Source: Brevibacillus invocatus (lineage in GTDB: Bacteria > Bacillota > Bacilli > Brevibacillales > Brevibacillaceae). From it: DNA of 64,000 bases. Under the pieces are notes generated by a model that ran no database searches, was not told the origin of the DNA, and worked only from the letters and a program-made list of their open reading frames with translations. The stretch is from the NCBI RefSeq assembly GCF_003710915.1, contig NZ_RHHR01000035.1:1-64000 (forward strand), written 5' to 3'. This document shows positions 26,985-37,651 of this stretch, in pieces (positions within the stretch are counted from its first letter, which is position 1; each line of letters starts with the position of its first letter). A program made the position numbers and the translations under genes.

Positions 26985-29324
26985 TTGGGCGAACGTTCCG
27001 GTAAACGAGAATTACCGCTTCTCCCGTTGCGAGGATTGCTTGTGTATCCAACTATGGTACTCCATCTGGATGTTGGGCGAGAAAAGTCCATACGCGCATT
27101 GGAGCAGGCGATGGTGGATGACAATAAAATCCTATTGGCGACGCAGGAAGAAGTCCACATAGAAGAACCGAATGCAGAGCAAATCTACACCATTGGTACG
27201 GTGGCACGGGTCAAGCAGATGCTGAAGCTGCCGAATGGTACGATTCGCGTCCTCGTAGAAGGTCTGCAACGGGCCAAAATCGAGGAGTATTTACAGTCGG
27301 ACGATTACTTCATTGTTTCCATTACATACTTGAATGATGAAAACTCAGAGGAAAATGAGGCAGAAGCTCTGATGCGTTCTGTTCTCAACCATTTTGAACA
27401 GTATATCAAGCTGTCCAAGAAGGTATCCCCCGAGACGTTGACCTCCGTGACAGACATCGAGGAGCCAGGCAGACTGGCAGACGTGATCGCTTCCCACCTT
27501 CCATTAAAAATCAAGGATAAGCAGGAGATACTGGAGACGGTCAATATTCAGGAGCGTCTGGAAATCCTCTTGACTATTCTCAACAATGAGCGAGAGGTAC
27601 TGGAGCTGGAGCGCAAAATCGGCAACCGTGTGAAAAAGCAGATGGAGCGCACCCAGAAAGAGTACTACCTGCGTGAACAGATGAAGGCGATCCAGAAAGA
27701 ACTGGGCGACAAGGATGGTCGCCAGGGTGAAGTCGACGAGCTGCGTGCCCAGCTGGGGAAGTCGGATGCGCCAGAGCGGATCAAGGCGAAGATCGAGAAA
27801 GAGCTGGACCGACTGGAAAAAATGCCGTCCACTTCTGCAGAGGGCTCCGTGATCCGTACGTATATTGATACGCTCTTGGGATTGCCTTGGACGAAAACAA
27901 CCGAGGACAATCTCGACATCAGCCATGCGGAGAAAGTCCTGGATGAGGATCACTACGGTTTGGAAAAGCCAAAAGAGCGCGTTCTGGAATATCTGGCTGT
28001 GCAAAAGCTGGTCAATTCCATGCGCGGACCGATTCTCTGTCTGGTCGGCCCTCCAGGGGTAGGGAAAACCTCTTTGGCACGTTCAGTCGCTCGCGCTTTG
28101 GGACGAGAGTTTGTCCGTATTTCGCTGGGCGGCGTTCGGGATGAAGCAGAAATCCGCGGACATCGCCGTACCTACGTAGGCGCCTTGCCTGGACGGATTA
28201 TTCAGGGAATGAAGCAGGCAGGTACGATCAATCCCGTCTTCCTGCTGGATGAAATCGACAAGCTCGCTTCTGATTTCCGGGGAGATCCTGCATCCGCTCT
28301 GCTGGAAGTGCTGGACCCGAATCAGAACGACAAGTTTTCCGACCATTACATCGAGGAAACCTACGACCTGACCAATGTCATGTTCATTACGACAGCCAAT
28401 AGCCTGCACACGATTCCACGCCCGCTTTTGGATCGTATGGAGGTCATCTCCATCGCAGGATATACCGAGCTGGAAAAGCTGAACATCATGCGCGGCTATC
28501 TGATGCCTAAGCAGATGGAGGATCATGGACTTGGCAAGGATAAGCTGCAAGTAAATGAAGATGCCATGCTCAAGCTGGTACGCCAGTACACACGTGAGGC
28601 TGGTGTGCGCAACCTGAATCGGGAAGCAGCCAACATCTGTCGCAAGGCTGCCAAGCTGATCGTCAGCGGCGAGAAAAAACGCGTCGTGGTGACTGCCAAG
28701 ACGTTGGAAGCCCTGCTTGGCAAACCTCGCTACCGCTATGGTTTGGCAGAGAAAAAGGATCAGATCGGCTCGGTGACTGGTCTTGCGTGGACGCAAGCAG
28801 GCGGCGACACCTTGAACGTAGAGGTCAGCATTCTTCCTGGCAAAGGAAAGCTGACGCTGACGGGTCAATTGGGCGACGTGATGAAGGAATCCGCACAAGC
28901 GGCATTCAGTTATATCCGTTCCCGTGCAGAAGAGTGGGGGATCGACCCTGTCTTCCATGAGAAAAACGATATTCACATCCACGTTCCGGAGGGAGCAATT
29001 CCAAAGGACGGACCTTCTGCTGGTATCACGATGGCGACAGCCTTGGTCTCTGCGCTCACCCAAATTCCTGTGAAGAAGGAAGTCGGGATGACAGGAGAGA
29101 TCACCCTTCGCGGCAGAGTATTGCCGATCGGCGGATTGAAGGAAAAGTGCATGTCTGCCCATCGCGCTGGATTGACGACGATTGTTTTGCCGAAAGAGAA
29201 TGAAAAAGATATTGACGATATCCCGGAAAGCGTTCGAAGCGAGCTGACCTTCCATCCAGTAGAACATCTGGACGAAGTGCTCCGTATTGCCTTGACCAAA
29301 AAGCCAGAAGGTGGCAAAGCATGA
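26985..29324 (+). CDS. lon: ATP-dependent protease La (Lon)
   Basis: This cytoplasmic AAA+ serine protease degrades damaged and regulatory proteins. The substrate-binding N-domain begins [16 protein letters not shown] and a coiled-coil linker spans about 200-300. Walker A is GPPGVGKT, Walker B is [10 protein letters not shown], and the peptidase Ser-Lys dyad is in PKDGPSAGI and GGLKEKCM. It has 779 residues, as usual. The start codon is TTG at 26985 behind AAGGAGAGG; there is no ATG in frame near it. It overlaps engB by 4 bases. Confidence 0.96.
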   Translation: MGERSGKRELPLLPLRGLLVYPTMVLHLDVGREKSIRALEQAMVDDNKILLATQEEVHIEEPNAEQIYTIGTVARVKQMLKLPNGTIRVLVEGLQRAKIEEYLQSDDYFIVSITYLNDENSEENEAEALMRSVLNHFEQYIKLSKKVSPETLTSVTDIEEPGRLADVIASHLPLKIKDKQEILETVNIQERLEILLTILNNEREVLELERKIGNRVKKQMERTQKEYYLREQMKAIQKELGDKDGRQGEVDELRAQLGKSDAPERIKAKIEKELDRLEKMPSTSAEGSVIRTYIDTLLGLPWTKTTEDNLDISHAEKVLDEDHYGLEKPKERVLEYLAVQKLVNSMRGPILCLVGPPGVGKTSLARSVARALGREFVRISLGGVRDEAEIRGHRRTYVGALPGRIIQGMKQAGTINPVFLLDEIDKLASDFRGDPASALLEVLDPNQNDKFSDHYIEETYDLTNVMFITTANSLHTIPRPLLDRMEVISIAGYTELEKLNIMRGYLMPKQMEDHGLGKDKLQVNEDAMLKLVRQYTREAGVRNLNREAANICRKAAKLIVSGEKKRVVVTAKTLEALLGKPRYRYGLAEKKDQIGSVTGLAWTQAGGDTLNVEVSILPGKGKLTLTGQLGDVMKESAQAAFSYIRSRAEEWGIDPVFHEKNDIHIHVPEGAIPKDGPSAGITMATALVSALTQIPVKKEVGMTGEITLRGRVLPIGGLKEKCMSAHRAGLTTIVLPKENEKDIDDIPESVRSELTFHPVEHLDEVLRIALTKKPEGGKA

Positions 29325-29977
29325 AGGTAACCTCTTCCGAATTTGTCATCAGCGCCGTAGGTCCGAAGCAATACCCGACGGACGGCCTTCCTGAGATTGC
29401 ACTGGTTGGCCGCTCCAATGTCGGCAAATCGTCCATGTTGAACAAAATGATGAATCGCAAGGGACTGGCCAGAATCAGTTCGCGGCCGGGGAAAACCCAG
29501 ACGCTGAACTACTTCAGGGTCAATCAAATGCTGTACTTCGTTGACTTCCCTGGCTATGGCTATGCCAAGGTGGCCAAAACGATCAAGGAAACATGGGGAA
29601 AAATGATCGAAGGCTACCTGAAAAATCGCCAAGAACTGCGCTTTGTCATCCAGCTGGTAGATATCCGTCATGCACCGAGCAAGGATGACGTCGCTATGTA
29701 CGATTGGTGCAAGCAAATCGGGATTCCGACCGTCGTCGTGGCGACAAAAGGAGATAAAATTGCCAGAGGGCGTTGGATGCAGCATATCAAGGTCATACGT
29801 CAGGATCTGAAGCTGCGCGGTGACGATACGATCATCGTATTTTCCTCCGAGACAGGTCAGGGCAAGGATGAGCTGTGGGGAGAAATCATGCGTCGCTTGC
29901 GTGCAGCTGAAGAGGACCAAAGACAAGCAGAAAAAGAAGAGCAAGAAGAACAAGCGAATTCTAGCAACCCGTCATAA
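29321..29977 (+). CDS. engB: Ribosome biogenesis GTPase EngB (YsxC)
   Basis: This essential GTPase assists 50S subunit assembly. G1 is [10 protein letters not shown]3 is DFPGYGYA, G4 is TKGDK. It has 218 residues, with a Glu/Gln-rich tail that is longer than in B. subtilis. The ATG overlaps the lon stop (ATGA), so translation is coupled. In B. subtilis the order lonA-ysxC-hemA is the same, but here two other genes are inserted before hemA. Confidence 0.95.
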   Translation: MKVTSSEFVISAVGPKQYPTDGLPEIALVGRSNVGKSSMLNKMMNRKGLARISSRPGKTQTLNYFRVNQMLYFVDFPGYGYAKVAKTIKETWGKMIEGYLKNRQELRFVIQLVDIRHAPSKDDVAMYDWCKQIGIPTVVVATKGDKIARGRWMQHIKVIRQDLKLRGDDTIIVFSSETGQGKDELWGEIMRRLRAAEEDQRQAEKEEQEEQANSSNPS

Positions 29978-30009
29978 CCCAGACCATCAGGCAGGGGGAT
30001 GCATCTTAC

Positions 30010-31362
30010 GTGACCGAGCAAACACGTTTTGCCATACGCGGGGTGATTGAAGGCTTTTACGGAAAGCCTTGGTCCCACCAAGAGCGCTTGGACATGATCG
30101 ATTTTTTGGGGCGAAACAGCTATAACTATTATTTTTACTCCCCAAAAGACGACCCGTATTTGCGGGATCGCTGGATGCAGCCCCATCCAGAGCGGGATCT
30201 GGAACAGTTTGGTGTATGGGTAGCAGCTGCACGGAAACGGGGGATCTCGTTTGTCTATGCACTGAGTCCGGGGTTTGGGATGAATTATGCCAGCTCACAG
30301 CACCTTCGGCTCCTGTTAGACAAATATCAATCTCTCTACAAACAGGGCGTGCGCGACTTTGCCCTCCTGTTTGACGATATCCCCTTGCAGCTCATGCATA
30401 CGGAAGACAACGAACAGTTTTCCCAGCTGGCCGAAGCGCATGTCCACACCACCATTCAGGTATGGGAGGAAATGAGCGCTTGGCCGGACGTGGGGAAGCT
30501 GTTTGTCTGTCCTACCCAGTATAGAGGAATGGGGGATGAACCCTATATCACCTATTTGGGGCGGCACCTGCCAAAGGCAGTGGAGCTGTTTTGGACAGGG
30601 CGTTTTGTTTGCTCCCCCTCGCTCACCAGTCAGGACGCCATGCGCTTTTTGACCTATACGCAACGTCGGCCGCTCTATTGGGACAACTATCCCGTAAACG
30701 ATCTGGCGATGGCAAACGAGCTGCATATCGGTCCCTTGCGCAATCGAGATCACGATCTGTGCAATTACGCAGCTGGGTACGTAGCGAATGCGATGTCCAG
30801 ACCGGAATCAAGCAAAATTCCTTTGATGACGGCAGCTGCCTATTTGAGAAATCCGGAAGCCTACGACCCAAGAACAGCGTGGGGCGTGGCCATAGCCGAA
30901 GTGGCAGGAGAGGAGAAGCAAGCTGCTTTTCGACGGTTTGCCGAGCATGTGCAGAGCTCCTTTCTGCACGACGCTGAATCGCCTGGTCTTCTGGAAGCCT
31001 TGCTTCAATTTCGCTTTCAATTTCTGCGTGGGGATGCTCGAAAAGCCCTTCAGGATTTACATACAGTGTTCGTAGAGATGGAGACGACAGCACGAGATTT
31101 GCTCATAGACGTAGACGAACACAAGCTGATCCGGGAAAGTCGGGAATGGATTGAAAAATTCGAAGGCTGGGGACTGGTCGGGCAGGCTGCGGTAGCCCTC
31201 ATGGAGGCTGGAACCAACGGGAAAATGGCGCAAGCGGCTTTCCATTTGCTCAAGCTGAAACGATTGGTTAAACGTGTGGAGAGCATGCCGCAAATGGTAT
31301 GTGGCCATGTGATGAGCACGTTTGTCGAAGCAGTATGGCAGGAAGTGAAAAAGGGACGTTAG
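30010..31362 (+). CDS. GH84-family beta-N-acetylglucosaminidase, cytoplasmic
   Basis: The protein resembles glycoside hydrolase family 84 (NagJ and eukaryotic O-GlcNAcase). GVIEGFYGKPWSHQERLDMI opens the TIM barrel. The tandem catalytic aspartates are in LLFDDIP (Asp122-Asp123), and YIYSPKDD-like YYFYSPKDDPYLRDRW is a family motif. It has 450 residues: a barrel of about 280 and a helical C-terminal domain. There is no signal peptide, unlike clostridial secreted NagJ. GTG at 30010 has AGGGGG eleven bases upstream. Its position after engB with a 32-base gap suggests co-transcription with lon-engB. The natural substrate is unknown; recycled wall sugars or a glycosylated protein are both possible. 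Confidence 0.85.
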   Translation: MTEQTRFAIRGVIEGFYGKPWSHQERLDMIDFLGRNSYNYYFYSPKDDPYLRDRWMQPHPERDLEQFGVWVAAARKRGISFVYALSPGFGMNYASSQHLRLLLDKYQSLYKQGVRDFALLFDDIPLQLMHTEDNEQFSQLAEAHVHTTIQVWEEMSAWPDVGKLFVCPTQYRGMGDEPYITYLGRHLPKAVELFWTGRFVCSPSLTSQDAMRFLTYTQRRPLYWDNYPVNDLAMANELHIGPLRNRDHDLCNYAAGYVANAMSRPESSKIPLMTAAAYLRNPEAYDPRTAWGVAIAEVAGEEKQAAFRRFAEHVQSSFLHDAESPGLLEALLQFRFQFLRGDARKALQDLHTVFVEMETTARDLLIDVDEHKLIRESREWIEKFEGWGLVGQAAVALMEAGTNGKMAQAAFHLLKLKRLVKRVESMPQMVCGHVMSTFVEAVWQEVKKGR

Positions 31363-31386
31363 GAAAAGCTCAAGTGGAGATACCAA

Positions 31387-31425
31387 AAAAGGTTCCAATC
31401 CCGACTGGGAGAGGAACCTTTTCTA
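31387..31425. terminator. Bidirectional terminator
   Basis: The arms AAAAGGTTCC (31387-31396) and GGAACCTTTT (31413-31422) have A and T runs on both sides. It serves both the GH84 gene and the convergent EamA transporter gene. Confidence 0.8.
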
Positions 31426-31437
31426 TTCCATTTGGCA

Positions 31438-32379
31438 TTACACGGAATTTCGGTCTGTTCGAGTAGGCTGTTTGCGATTTTTCGCATTTTCCAGCCATTC
31501 CTTGATAGGCAATTCAGCCAGAATCATGCCGACGAAGATCAGCATACAGCCTAACAGCTGACGACCGCTCAAAATCTCGTTGATGAACACATAGGACGTC
31601 AAGGCAGCAAACACGGGCTCCAAGGCAAAAATCAGAGCGACCCGGGTCGAGCTGGTCTGCTTTTGCAGGGCGGTTTGGGCCAGGAAAGCAAGGGCGGTTG
31701 CAAAAATAGAAGTGATGAACAACCCGAAGGCTACTTCCGGAATCAGCAGAACGCCAGGATCAAATGCAAGCTGGTAATCCTCGAACAGAAAAGCGTAAGC
31801 CCAGCTCATGAGAGCAACGGTTGTGAGCTGCACGATAGCCAGCGGCAAGGCAGGAAAGCGTGGAGCGTATTTTCCTGTAATGACGATCTGCATCGCAAAG
31901 CAGATCGCGCATCCAAAAACGAGCGCGTCTCCCAGATTGAACGAGAAGGAATTGCTTTGTGTCAACATATACAGTCCGAATGCAGCCATGATGACACCGA
32001 TGATGGCCGCGGGCTTTACCCGATCCCGTAACAAAAGAAAAGAAAAGAGCGGTACGAGGACGACGGAAAGTCCGGTAATAAAGCCTGCTTTTGATGGCGT
32101 GGTATAGAGGAGCCCGACGGTCTGCAGCGCATAGCCGAGACACAGCCAGAATCCCAGGATCGCTCCTGACACGAGCAGAGGTCCTCGCCACTCCTTCCAT
32201 TGCTTGCGGTACATCGTGATTTGAATGAGGAAAAGGAACAAGGCTGCAATCGTAAAGCGTACAGCATTGAACGTATTCGGAGGCAAGGAAGAGATTGCCT
32301 GCTGTACGATGAGAAAGGTACTTCCCCAAACGAAGGCAACCAACAGCAAGGTGATGTCGGCCATCCATGGTTTTCTCAA
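31438..32379 (-). CDS. EamA/DMT-family transporter
   Basis: This is a ten-helix drug/metabolite transporter, usually an exporter of amino acids or small metabolites. It has two EamA repeats of about 140 residues; FVWGSTFLIVQQAISSLPP opens the first and a second set of five helices follows. The C-terminal tail is basic. It has 313 residues. It starts with TTG at 32379 behind AGGAGAAGAG. The substrate cannot be assigned. It stands alone, convergent with the GH84 gene and divergent from hemA. Confidence 0.88.
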   Translation of the reverse strand: MRKPWMADITLLLVAFVWGSTFLIVQQAISSLPPNTFNAVRFTIAALFLFLIQITMYRKQWKEWRGPLLVSGAILGFWLCLGYALQTVGLLYTTPSKAGFITGLSVVLVPLFSFLLLRDRVKPAAIIGVIMAAFGLYMLTQSNSFSFNLGDALVFGCAICFAMQIVITGKYAPRFPALPLAIVQLTTVALMSWAYAFLFEDYQLAFDPGVLLIPEVAFGLFITSIFATALAFLAQTALQKQTSSTRVALIFALEPVFAALTSYVFINEILSGRQLLGCMLIFVGMILAELPIKEWLENAKNRKQPTRTDRNSV

Positions 32380-32687
32380 AGTTTCTCTTCTCCTATCGTG
32401 TGAGTATTCAAAATCTTTCTATCTATACATGTAGAACCATGCTGATCTCTTTCATGGATGAGTGATAGCAAAATAGAATGGCAATGCCACGTTCTCACGT
32501 ACAGGAAGGTATAGCCTGCATGATACGGCATTCCTGTCAAGAGCGCAAGCGGTTTTCACATCGGATGGAGAAGTGTCGCCGTTAATAAACTTTTCACAAT
32601 TACTCGTAGCCCTTTCGGGACATAATGTTATAATGATAGTGAAATTTATACATGGAACGACAAAGCAGGTCATTCTGGGAGGATATT
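32380..32687. promoter_or_regulatory. eamA-hemA intergenic region with hemA promoter and possible PerR box
   Basis: No gene is visible in these 308 bases. Near the hemA end there is an extended -10 element, TGT followed by TATAAT (32629-32634). Overlapping it, 32628-32642 matches 12 of 15 positions of the PerR box TTATAATNATTATAA. In B. subtilis the hemAXCDBL operon is repressed by PerR, which makes the weak right half-site worth noting. Confidence 0.45.
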
Positions 32688-34046
32688 ATGGATATACTTT
32701 TGCTGGGACTTAACTATAAAACGGCACCGGTTGAAATTCGCGAAAAATTTACTTTTAGCGACGATGGCACCGCACGTGCTCTTCATCTCCTCTCCCAGAC
32801 GAAGAGTATCGCTGAATGTATCATTATCGGTACGTGCAACCGCACTGAGATCTATGTGGTATGTGACCAGGCCAATATTGGACGGGATTATACGCTGCGC
32901 TTTCTCGCAGAGTGGTTTGGCGTGGAAAAAGAGTCTTTCAAGGAACATCTCTATATAAAAGAACAAGAGCAAGCCATCGAGCATTTGCTTCGCGTATCGG
33001 CTGGTCTGGATTCGATGGTCATGGGAGAAACGCAGATTCTCGGTCAGGTGCGGGATGCTTTTCTGCTTGCCCAAAAATTGGAGACCACGGGAACGGTTTT
33101 TAATACGTTATTCAAACAAGCAATTACATTCGCCAAGCGGGCGCATACCGAGACAGCAATCGGACAGAATGCAGTCTCTGTCAGCTATGCTGCGATCGAG
33201 CTGGGCAAGAAGATCTTCGGTACCTTCTCGGGCAAAACCGTCCTGATCATCGGTGCGGGCAAGATGAGCGAGCTGACTGTGAAGCACTTGCATGCCAACG
33301 GAGCTGCCAAGGTGATCGTTGCGAACCGGACGCTGGAGCGCGCACAGCTGCTCGCACAGAAGTTCAAAGGGGACGCCTGTACGATGGAGCAGCTGCCACA
33401 GGCACTGCTCGCAGCTGACGTCGTCATCAGTTCTACCGGAGCGGCTGGCTATGTGCTCGGAAAAAGAGAACTGACTTCGATCATGAAACAGCGAAAGCAC
33501 CGCCCTTTGTTCATGGTAGACATCGCCGTTCCACGCGACTTGAACCCGGATCTGCACGACCTGGACAATGTCTATCTGTACGATATCGACGATCTGGAAG
33601 GAATCGTGGCAAGCAACGTGGCTGAACGCTCTCGCGAAGCAGAACGCCTGGATGTCATGATCGAAGAAGAGATTGTGGCTTTTACCAACTGGTACCAGAC
33701 GTTGGGTGTGGCGCCATTGATTGCTGCATTGCGTGAAAAAGCATTGGGCATTCACGGAGAAGCGATGCGCAAGATCGAAAACAAGCTGCCGCAATTGAGT
33801 GAGCGGGAAATGCATATCATCCGCAAAACGACCAAAGGGATTGTCAATCAGCTCATGCACGATCCGGTTGTGCGCTTGAAAGAGATGGCAGCCAATAAAA
33901 AAGGAGACGATGTGCTGGATATTTTCACGACGATGTTCGCCCTTGAGGAAATTCTGACTCGTACGGAGAAGGAAGCTACCTGGGCTAGCGAGAAGAAAAA
34001 ACAGCTGACTTCCCCGGAGAAGATCCTCGTCTCCCGAGATTCATAA
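32688..34046 (+). CDS. hemA: Glutamyl-tRNA reductase
   Basis: This is the first committed step of haem synthesis, reducing Glu-tRNA to glutamate-1-semialdehyde with NADPH. The catalytic Cys is in GTCNRTEIYVV (about residue 50). VSAGLDSMVMGETQILGQV is the family signature, GAGKMSELTVKHL is the NADPH site, and a dimerisation helix follows. It has 452 residues. The ATG at 32688 follows GGGAGG. It is the first gene of hemAXCDBL. Confidence 0.96.
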   Translation: MDILLLGLNYKTAPVEIREKFTFSDDGTARALHLLSQTKSIAECIIIGTCNRTEIYVVCDQANIGRDYTLRFLAEWFGVEKESFKEHLYIKEQEQAIEHLLRVSAGLDSMVMGETQILGQVRDAFLLAQKLETTGTVFNTLFKQAITFAKRAHTETAIGQNAVSVSYAAIELGKKIFGTFSGKTVLIIGAGKMSELTVKHLHANGAAKVIVANRTLERAQLLAQKFKGDACTMEQLPQALLAADVVISSTGAAGYVLGKRELTSIMKQRKHRPLFMVDIAVPRDLNPDLHDLDNVYLYDIDDLEGIVASNVAERSREAERLDVMIEEEIVAFTNWYQTLGVAPLIAALREKALGIHGEAMRKIENKLPQLSEREMHIIRKTTKGIVNQLMHDPVVRLKEMAANKKGDDVLDIFTTMFALEEILTRTEKEATWASEKKKQLTSPEKILVSRDS

Positions 34047-34094
34047 TGAGTATTTCGTGATAGAAACTTGAAAGAGAAAGAGGGGAGGGCGTAC

Positions 34095-34913
34095 ATGGCT
34101 GATGTGAGATGGATCTATGATCTGACCATCTTTCTCTATGCTGCGAGTGTTCTCTTCTATTTTAACGACTTCTTGCAAAGCAATCGGAAAGTCAATCGTT
34201 TGGCTTTCGGGTTGCTTGCTGTCGTTTGGGCCTTGCAAACCGCATTTTTTGTCTCGCAAACCATGGCCAAAGCCTATTTTCCTGTCATCACCTTGTTTGA
34301 GACGCTCTTTTTTTACTCATGGGTACTGGTGAGCCTTTCGCTTGCCATCCACTATTTTTTTCGCATTGATTTACTGGTTTTTTTTACTAATATCATCGGA
34401 TTTGTCGTACTGGTCATGTCCATGTTTTTGCCGGAGACACCGATTACAGCCGTCTCCCATATCTTGACCTCGGAGCTACTCTTGACGCATGTGACGCTGG
34501 CGATGTTCAGCTATGGGGCATTTTCACTCTCGATGGTGTTTTCCGTCATGTACCTGTTTCAGCACAAGATGTTAAAGGAACGAAAATGGACTCCCTTGCT
34601 GCGCAGGCTGCCGAGCTTGGACCAACTGGAGGCCTATGCATACCGGATGAATATGCTGGGCGTCCCGATGCTCCTCTTGTCCATTGTTCTGGGGATTATA
34701 TGGGGGAAAATGGTTCTGCCTGAAAAATTCCTGCTAGACGCCAAGGTGTTTTTGTCCATACTGCTAGTGGCAGTCTATTCTTTCTGGCTGTATAAACGAT
34801 ACCGCGATACGTGGCAAATGCGAAGGCTGGCACAGATGAACATTTTGGCATTCGCTCTCTTACTAATCAATTTTTTCGGAACGAATACATCTAATTTTCA
34901 CAGCTGGTGGTAG
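34095..34913 (+). CDS. hemX: HemX, CcsA-like membrane protein
   Basis: The protein has about eight membrane helices and belongs to the cytochrome c assembly (CcsA/ResC) superfamily. In B. subtilis HemX lowers the cellular level of HemA. It has 272 residues. The ATG at 34095 follows GGGGAGGG. Its place between hemA and hemC is conserved in Bacillales. Histidines in transmembrane positions (ILTSELLLTHVTLAMF and the NFHSWW end) fit a haem-handling fold. Confidence 0.9.
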   Translation: MADVRWIYDLTIFLYAASVLFYFNDFLQSNRKVNRLAFGLLAVVWALQTAFFVSQTMAKAYFPVITLFETLFFYSWVLVSLSLAIHYFFRIDLLVFFTNIIGFVVLVMSMFLPETPITAVSHILTSELLLTHVTLAMFSYGAFSLSMVFSVMYLFQHKMLKERKWTPLLRRLPSLDQLEAYAYRMNMLGVPMLLLSIVLGIIWGKMVLPEKFLLDAKVFLSILLVAVYSFWLYKRYRDTWQMRRLAQMNILAFALLLINFFGTNTSNFHSWW

Positions 34914-34934
34914 CGGCTGTCTGAGGAGGCAATC

Positions 34935-35861
34935 ATGAAGAACTGGAAAGTGGGAACGCGCCGCAGCCGTTTGGCGCTGACTCAAACGAATTGGGTAGTG
35001 GAACAACTGCAAAAGCTGGAGCCAGAAGCGAGCTTTGAGCTGCATGAAATCGTGACCAAGGGTGATCAGATTCTGGATGTCATGCTATCCAAAGTAGGAG
35101 GCAAAGGACTGTTCGTCAAGGAAATCGAGCAATCTCTCTACGACAAGGAAACAGATTTTGCAGTTCACAGCTTGAAGGACATGCCTGCTGAACTCCCAGA
35201 GGGCTTAGTCATTGGCGCTATTCCAAAGCGCGTTGATCCAAGAGACGTGCTCCTCTCCAAGGATGGCAAGACATTGGATGAACTCCCAGAGGGTGCTCTG
35301 GTAGGAACCAGCAGTCTTCGTCGTGCTGCACAGCTTTTGGCGTATCGTCCGGATATCCAGATCGAATCCGTCCGCGGAAATATTGATACGCGGATGCGCA
35401 AGCTGCACGAAGGAAATTTTGACGCCATCATTCTGGCTGCCGCTGGATTGGAGCGGGTTCAATTTGAGGGCGAAATCGCCCAGTTTTTGCCTGTGGAGAT
35501 CAGTCTTCCGGCTGTCGGCCAAGGAGCTTTGGCTATCGAATGTCGTGCCGACGACGAGGAAACTCTCGCTTTGCTGCGCCGCTTGGATGATGAGCCGACC
35601 CGTCTGGCTGTGACCGCTGAGCGCACCTTCCTGCACAAACTGCAGGGTGGCTGCCAAGTGCCGATCGGTGCATACGCAACGGTAGAAGATGGAGAGATTC
35701 ATCTGACTGCGATGGTTGGCTCTCCGGATGGAAAGCTAATCTGCAAGAGCACCGCTTCTGGTCGCGATCCTGTAGCCATAGGCTTGCAGGTATCGGAGGC
35801 CGTCCTGGCTCAGGGTGCAGCAGATATCCTGGCAAAAGTGCTGCAGGAGAACGAAAAATGA
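34935..35861 (+). CDS. hemC: Hydroxymethylbilane synthase (porphobilinogen deaminase)
   Basis: This condenses four porphobilinogens into hydroxymethylbilane. Motifs are GTRRSRLALTQT, VHSLKDMPAELPEG and RGNIDTRMRKL. The cofactor-binding Cys is in LQGGCQVPIGAYA (about residue 240). It has 308 residues. GAGGAGG precedes the ATG. Its stop overlaps the hemD start. Confidence 0.96.
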   Translation: MKNWKVGTRRSRLALTQTNWVVEQLQKLEPEASFELHEIVTKGDQILDVMLSKVGGKGLFVKEIEQSLYDKETDFAVHSLKDMPAELPEGLVIGAIPKRVDPRDVLLSKDGKTLDELPEGALVGTSSLRRAAQLLAYRPDIQIESVRGNIDTRMRKLHEGNFDAIILAAAGLERVQFEGEIAQFLPVEISLPAVGQGALAIECRADDEETLALLRRLDDEPTRLAVTAERTFLHKLQGGCQVPIGAYATVEDGEIHLTAMVGSPDGKLICKSTASGRDPVAIGLQVSEAVLAQGAADILAKVLQENEK

Positions 35862-36688
35862 TGAGCGGCGAAGCCTACGCCAAAACCAGTGCGAGCAAGC
35901 CACTGACTGGCAAATGTGTTATGGTGACACGCGAGCGAAGTCAGGCGCGAGAATTGGTTGAACAAATAGAGGCATTGGGAGGAGAAGCGTTTGCTTTTCC
36001 TCTCTTGAAAATGATCCCGCCGCTCGATTACAAACAGCTGGATGAGGCCATTCGTACGCTCGATACCTACGACTGGCTGATCTTCACTAGTGTGAACGGC
36101 GTCCGTTTCTTTTGCGAGCGTATGGACGGATTAGGAGTAGCGGTGCAGGATTACGCTGGTCGTGTGGCGGCAGTTGGCCCCAAGACAGCGGCTGCTCTGG
36201 AAGAACGAGGGCTTTTGGTAGAGGTGATCCCTTCTGATTTTGTGGCAGAGGGATTGTTGACCAGCTTGCAGACCGCGCTTCTCGCAGGCCAGCGAGTCCT
36301 GCTGCCGCGAGCTGATATCGCCCGCAAGCTATTGCCAGAAAAGCTTCGGAAAATGGGCATGGATGTCACGGAAGTCGATGTGTATCAGACGGTGATCGAT
36401 GCTGATATGGCACCTCAAGCTGCTGAGCGTTTACAGCGCGGGGAGATTGATGCGATCCTGTTTACAAGCTCGTCGACAGTCAGCCATTTTGTACAAGCGA
36501 TGTCTTCATGGATCACACCCACGTGGCTCGATCGCGTCCATATCGCCTGTATCGGCCCGATTACCGCGCAGACAGCACAAAAGCTGGGGTTGCAGGTGAA
36601 TGTTGTGGCACAGGAGTATACAATAGATGGATTACTGGATGCATTACTGAAGAATCTGGGAGGGGAATCTCATGACAAGCAAATTTGA
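35858..36688 (+). CDS. hemD: Uroporphyrinogen-III synthase
   Basis: This closes and isomerises the linear tetrapyrrole to uroporphyrinogen III. The family is poorly conserved. Here [35 protein letters not shown] and [14 protein letters not shown] mark the two half-domains. It has 276 residues. Two ATG codons in tandem (35858 and 35861) could serve as start, and the first overlaps the hemC stop. Confidence 0.92.
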   Translation: MMSGEAYAKTSASKPLTGKCVMVTRERSQARELVEQIEALGGEAFAFPLLKMIPPLDYKQLDEAIRTLDTYDWLIFTSVNGVRFFCERMDGLGVAVQDYAGRVAAVGPKTAAALEERGLLVEVIPSDFVAEGLLTSLQTALLAGQRVLLPRADIARKLLPEKLRKMGMDVTEVDVYQTVIDADMAPQAAERLQRGEIDAILFTSSSTVSHFVQAMSSWITPTWLDRVHIACIGPITAQTAQKLGLQVNVVAQEYTIDGLLDALLKNLGGESHDKQI

Positions 36689-37646
36689 TCGTCATCGCCG
36701 ATTGCGCAGCAGCGCAGCCATGCGCAACCTAGTTCGGGAAAATCACGTACATATTGAGGATTTGATCTACCCGCTTTTTGTAGTAGAAGGCAGCAATATT
36801 AAAGAAGAAATCCCTTCGATGCCAGGCGTTTATCATTTTTCCCTGGACATGCTGGCAGAGGAAATGAAGGAGATTGTCGCGGCAGGTATTCAATCCGTTC
36901 TGATGTTTGGTGTACCAGAATTCAAGGATGCATGCGGTTCTGAAGCATACAACGATCAAGCGATTACCCAACAGGCCATTCGCCAAATCAAGGAATCCTA
37001 TCCGGAAATGATCGTCATTGCAGATACCTGTCTGTGTCAGTACACGGATCACGGGCATTGCGGTGTGTTGCACGAGGGAGAAGTCGTCAACGATGAAACC
37101 TTGAAATTACTGGCGGCTACAGCCGTATCACAAGCAAAAGCAGGTGCAGACATCATCGCGCCTTCCAACATGATGGACGGATTTGTGATCGCCATTCGCG
37201 AAGGCTTGGACGAAGCTGGATTTGCCCATATTCCAATCATGTCTTACGCAGTGAAGTACGCATCTTCTTTCTACGGTCCATTCCGTGATGCCGCTCACTC
37301 GACACCACAGTCTGGTGATCGCAAAAGCTACCAGATGGACCCGGCCAATGCACGTGAGGGACTTCTGGAGGCAGCATCCGACGTCCGGGAAGGTGCCGAC
37401 TTCCTGATTGTAAAACCAGCTCTGGCATTCATGGACATGGTCCTTCGCCTGCGCGAGAACTTCCATGTGCCGATCGTGGCGTACAACGTGAGTGCGGAGT
37501 ATTCGATGGTGAAAGCGGCAGCGGCGAATGGCTGGATCGATGAAGAACGGATCGTAATGGAAACACTGGTAGGCTTCAAGCGCGCAGGCGCTGACCTGAT
37601 CATTACGTATCATGCCAAAGACGTGGCAAAATGGCTGACGAGGTGA
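36672..37646 (+). CDS. hemB: Delta-aminolevulinic acid dehydratase (porphobilinogen synthase)
   Basis: This joins two 5-aminolevulinates into porphobilinogen. The metal-binding Cys cluster is in [14 protein letters not shown]. The catalytic lysines are in [14 protein letters not shown] and [12 protein letters not shown]. It has 324 residues. The ATG at 36672 lies within hemD by 17 bases, behind GGGAGGGG. Confidence 0.97.
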   Translation: MTSKFDRHRRLRSSAAMRNLVRENHVHIEDLIYPLFVVEGSNIKEEIPSMPGVYHFSLDMLAEEMKEIVAAGIQSVLMFGVPEFKDACGSEAYNDQAITQQAIRQIKESYPEMIVIADTCLCQYTDHGHCGVLHEGEVVNDETLKLLAATAVSQAKAGADIIAPSNMMDGFVIAIREGLDEAGFAHIPIMSYAVKYASSFYGPFRDAAHSTPQSGDRKSYQMDPANAREGLLEAASDVREGADFLIVKPALAFMDMVLRLRENFHVPIVAYNVSAEYSMVKAAAANGWIDEERIVMETLVGFKRAGADLIITYHAKDVAKWLTR

Positions 37647-37651
37647 GCAAA

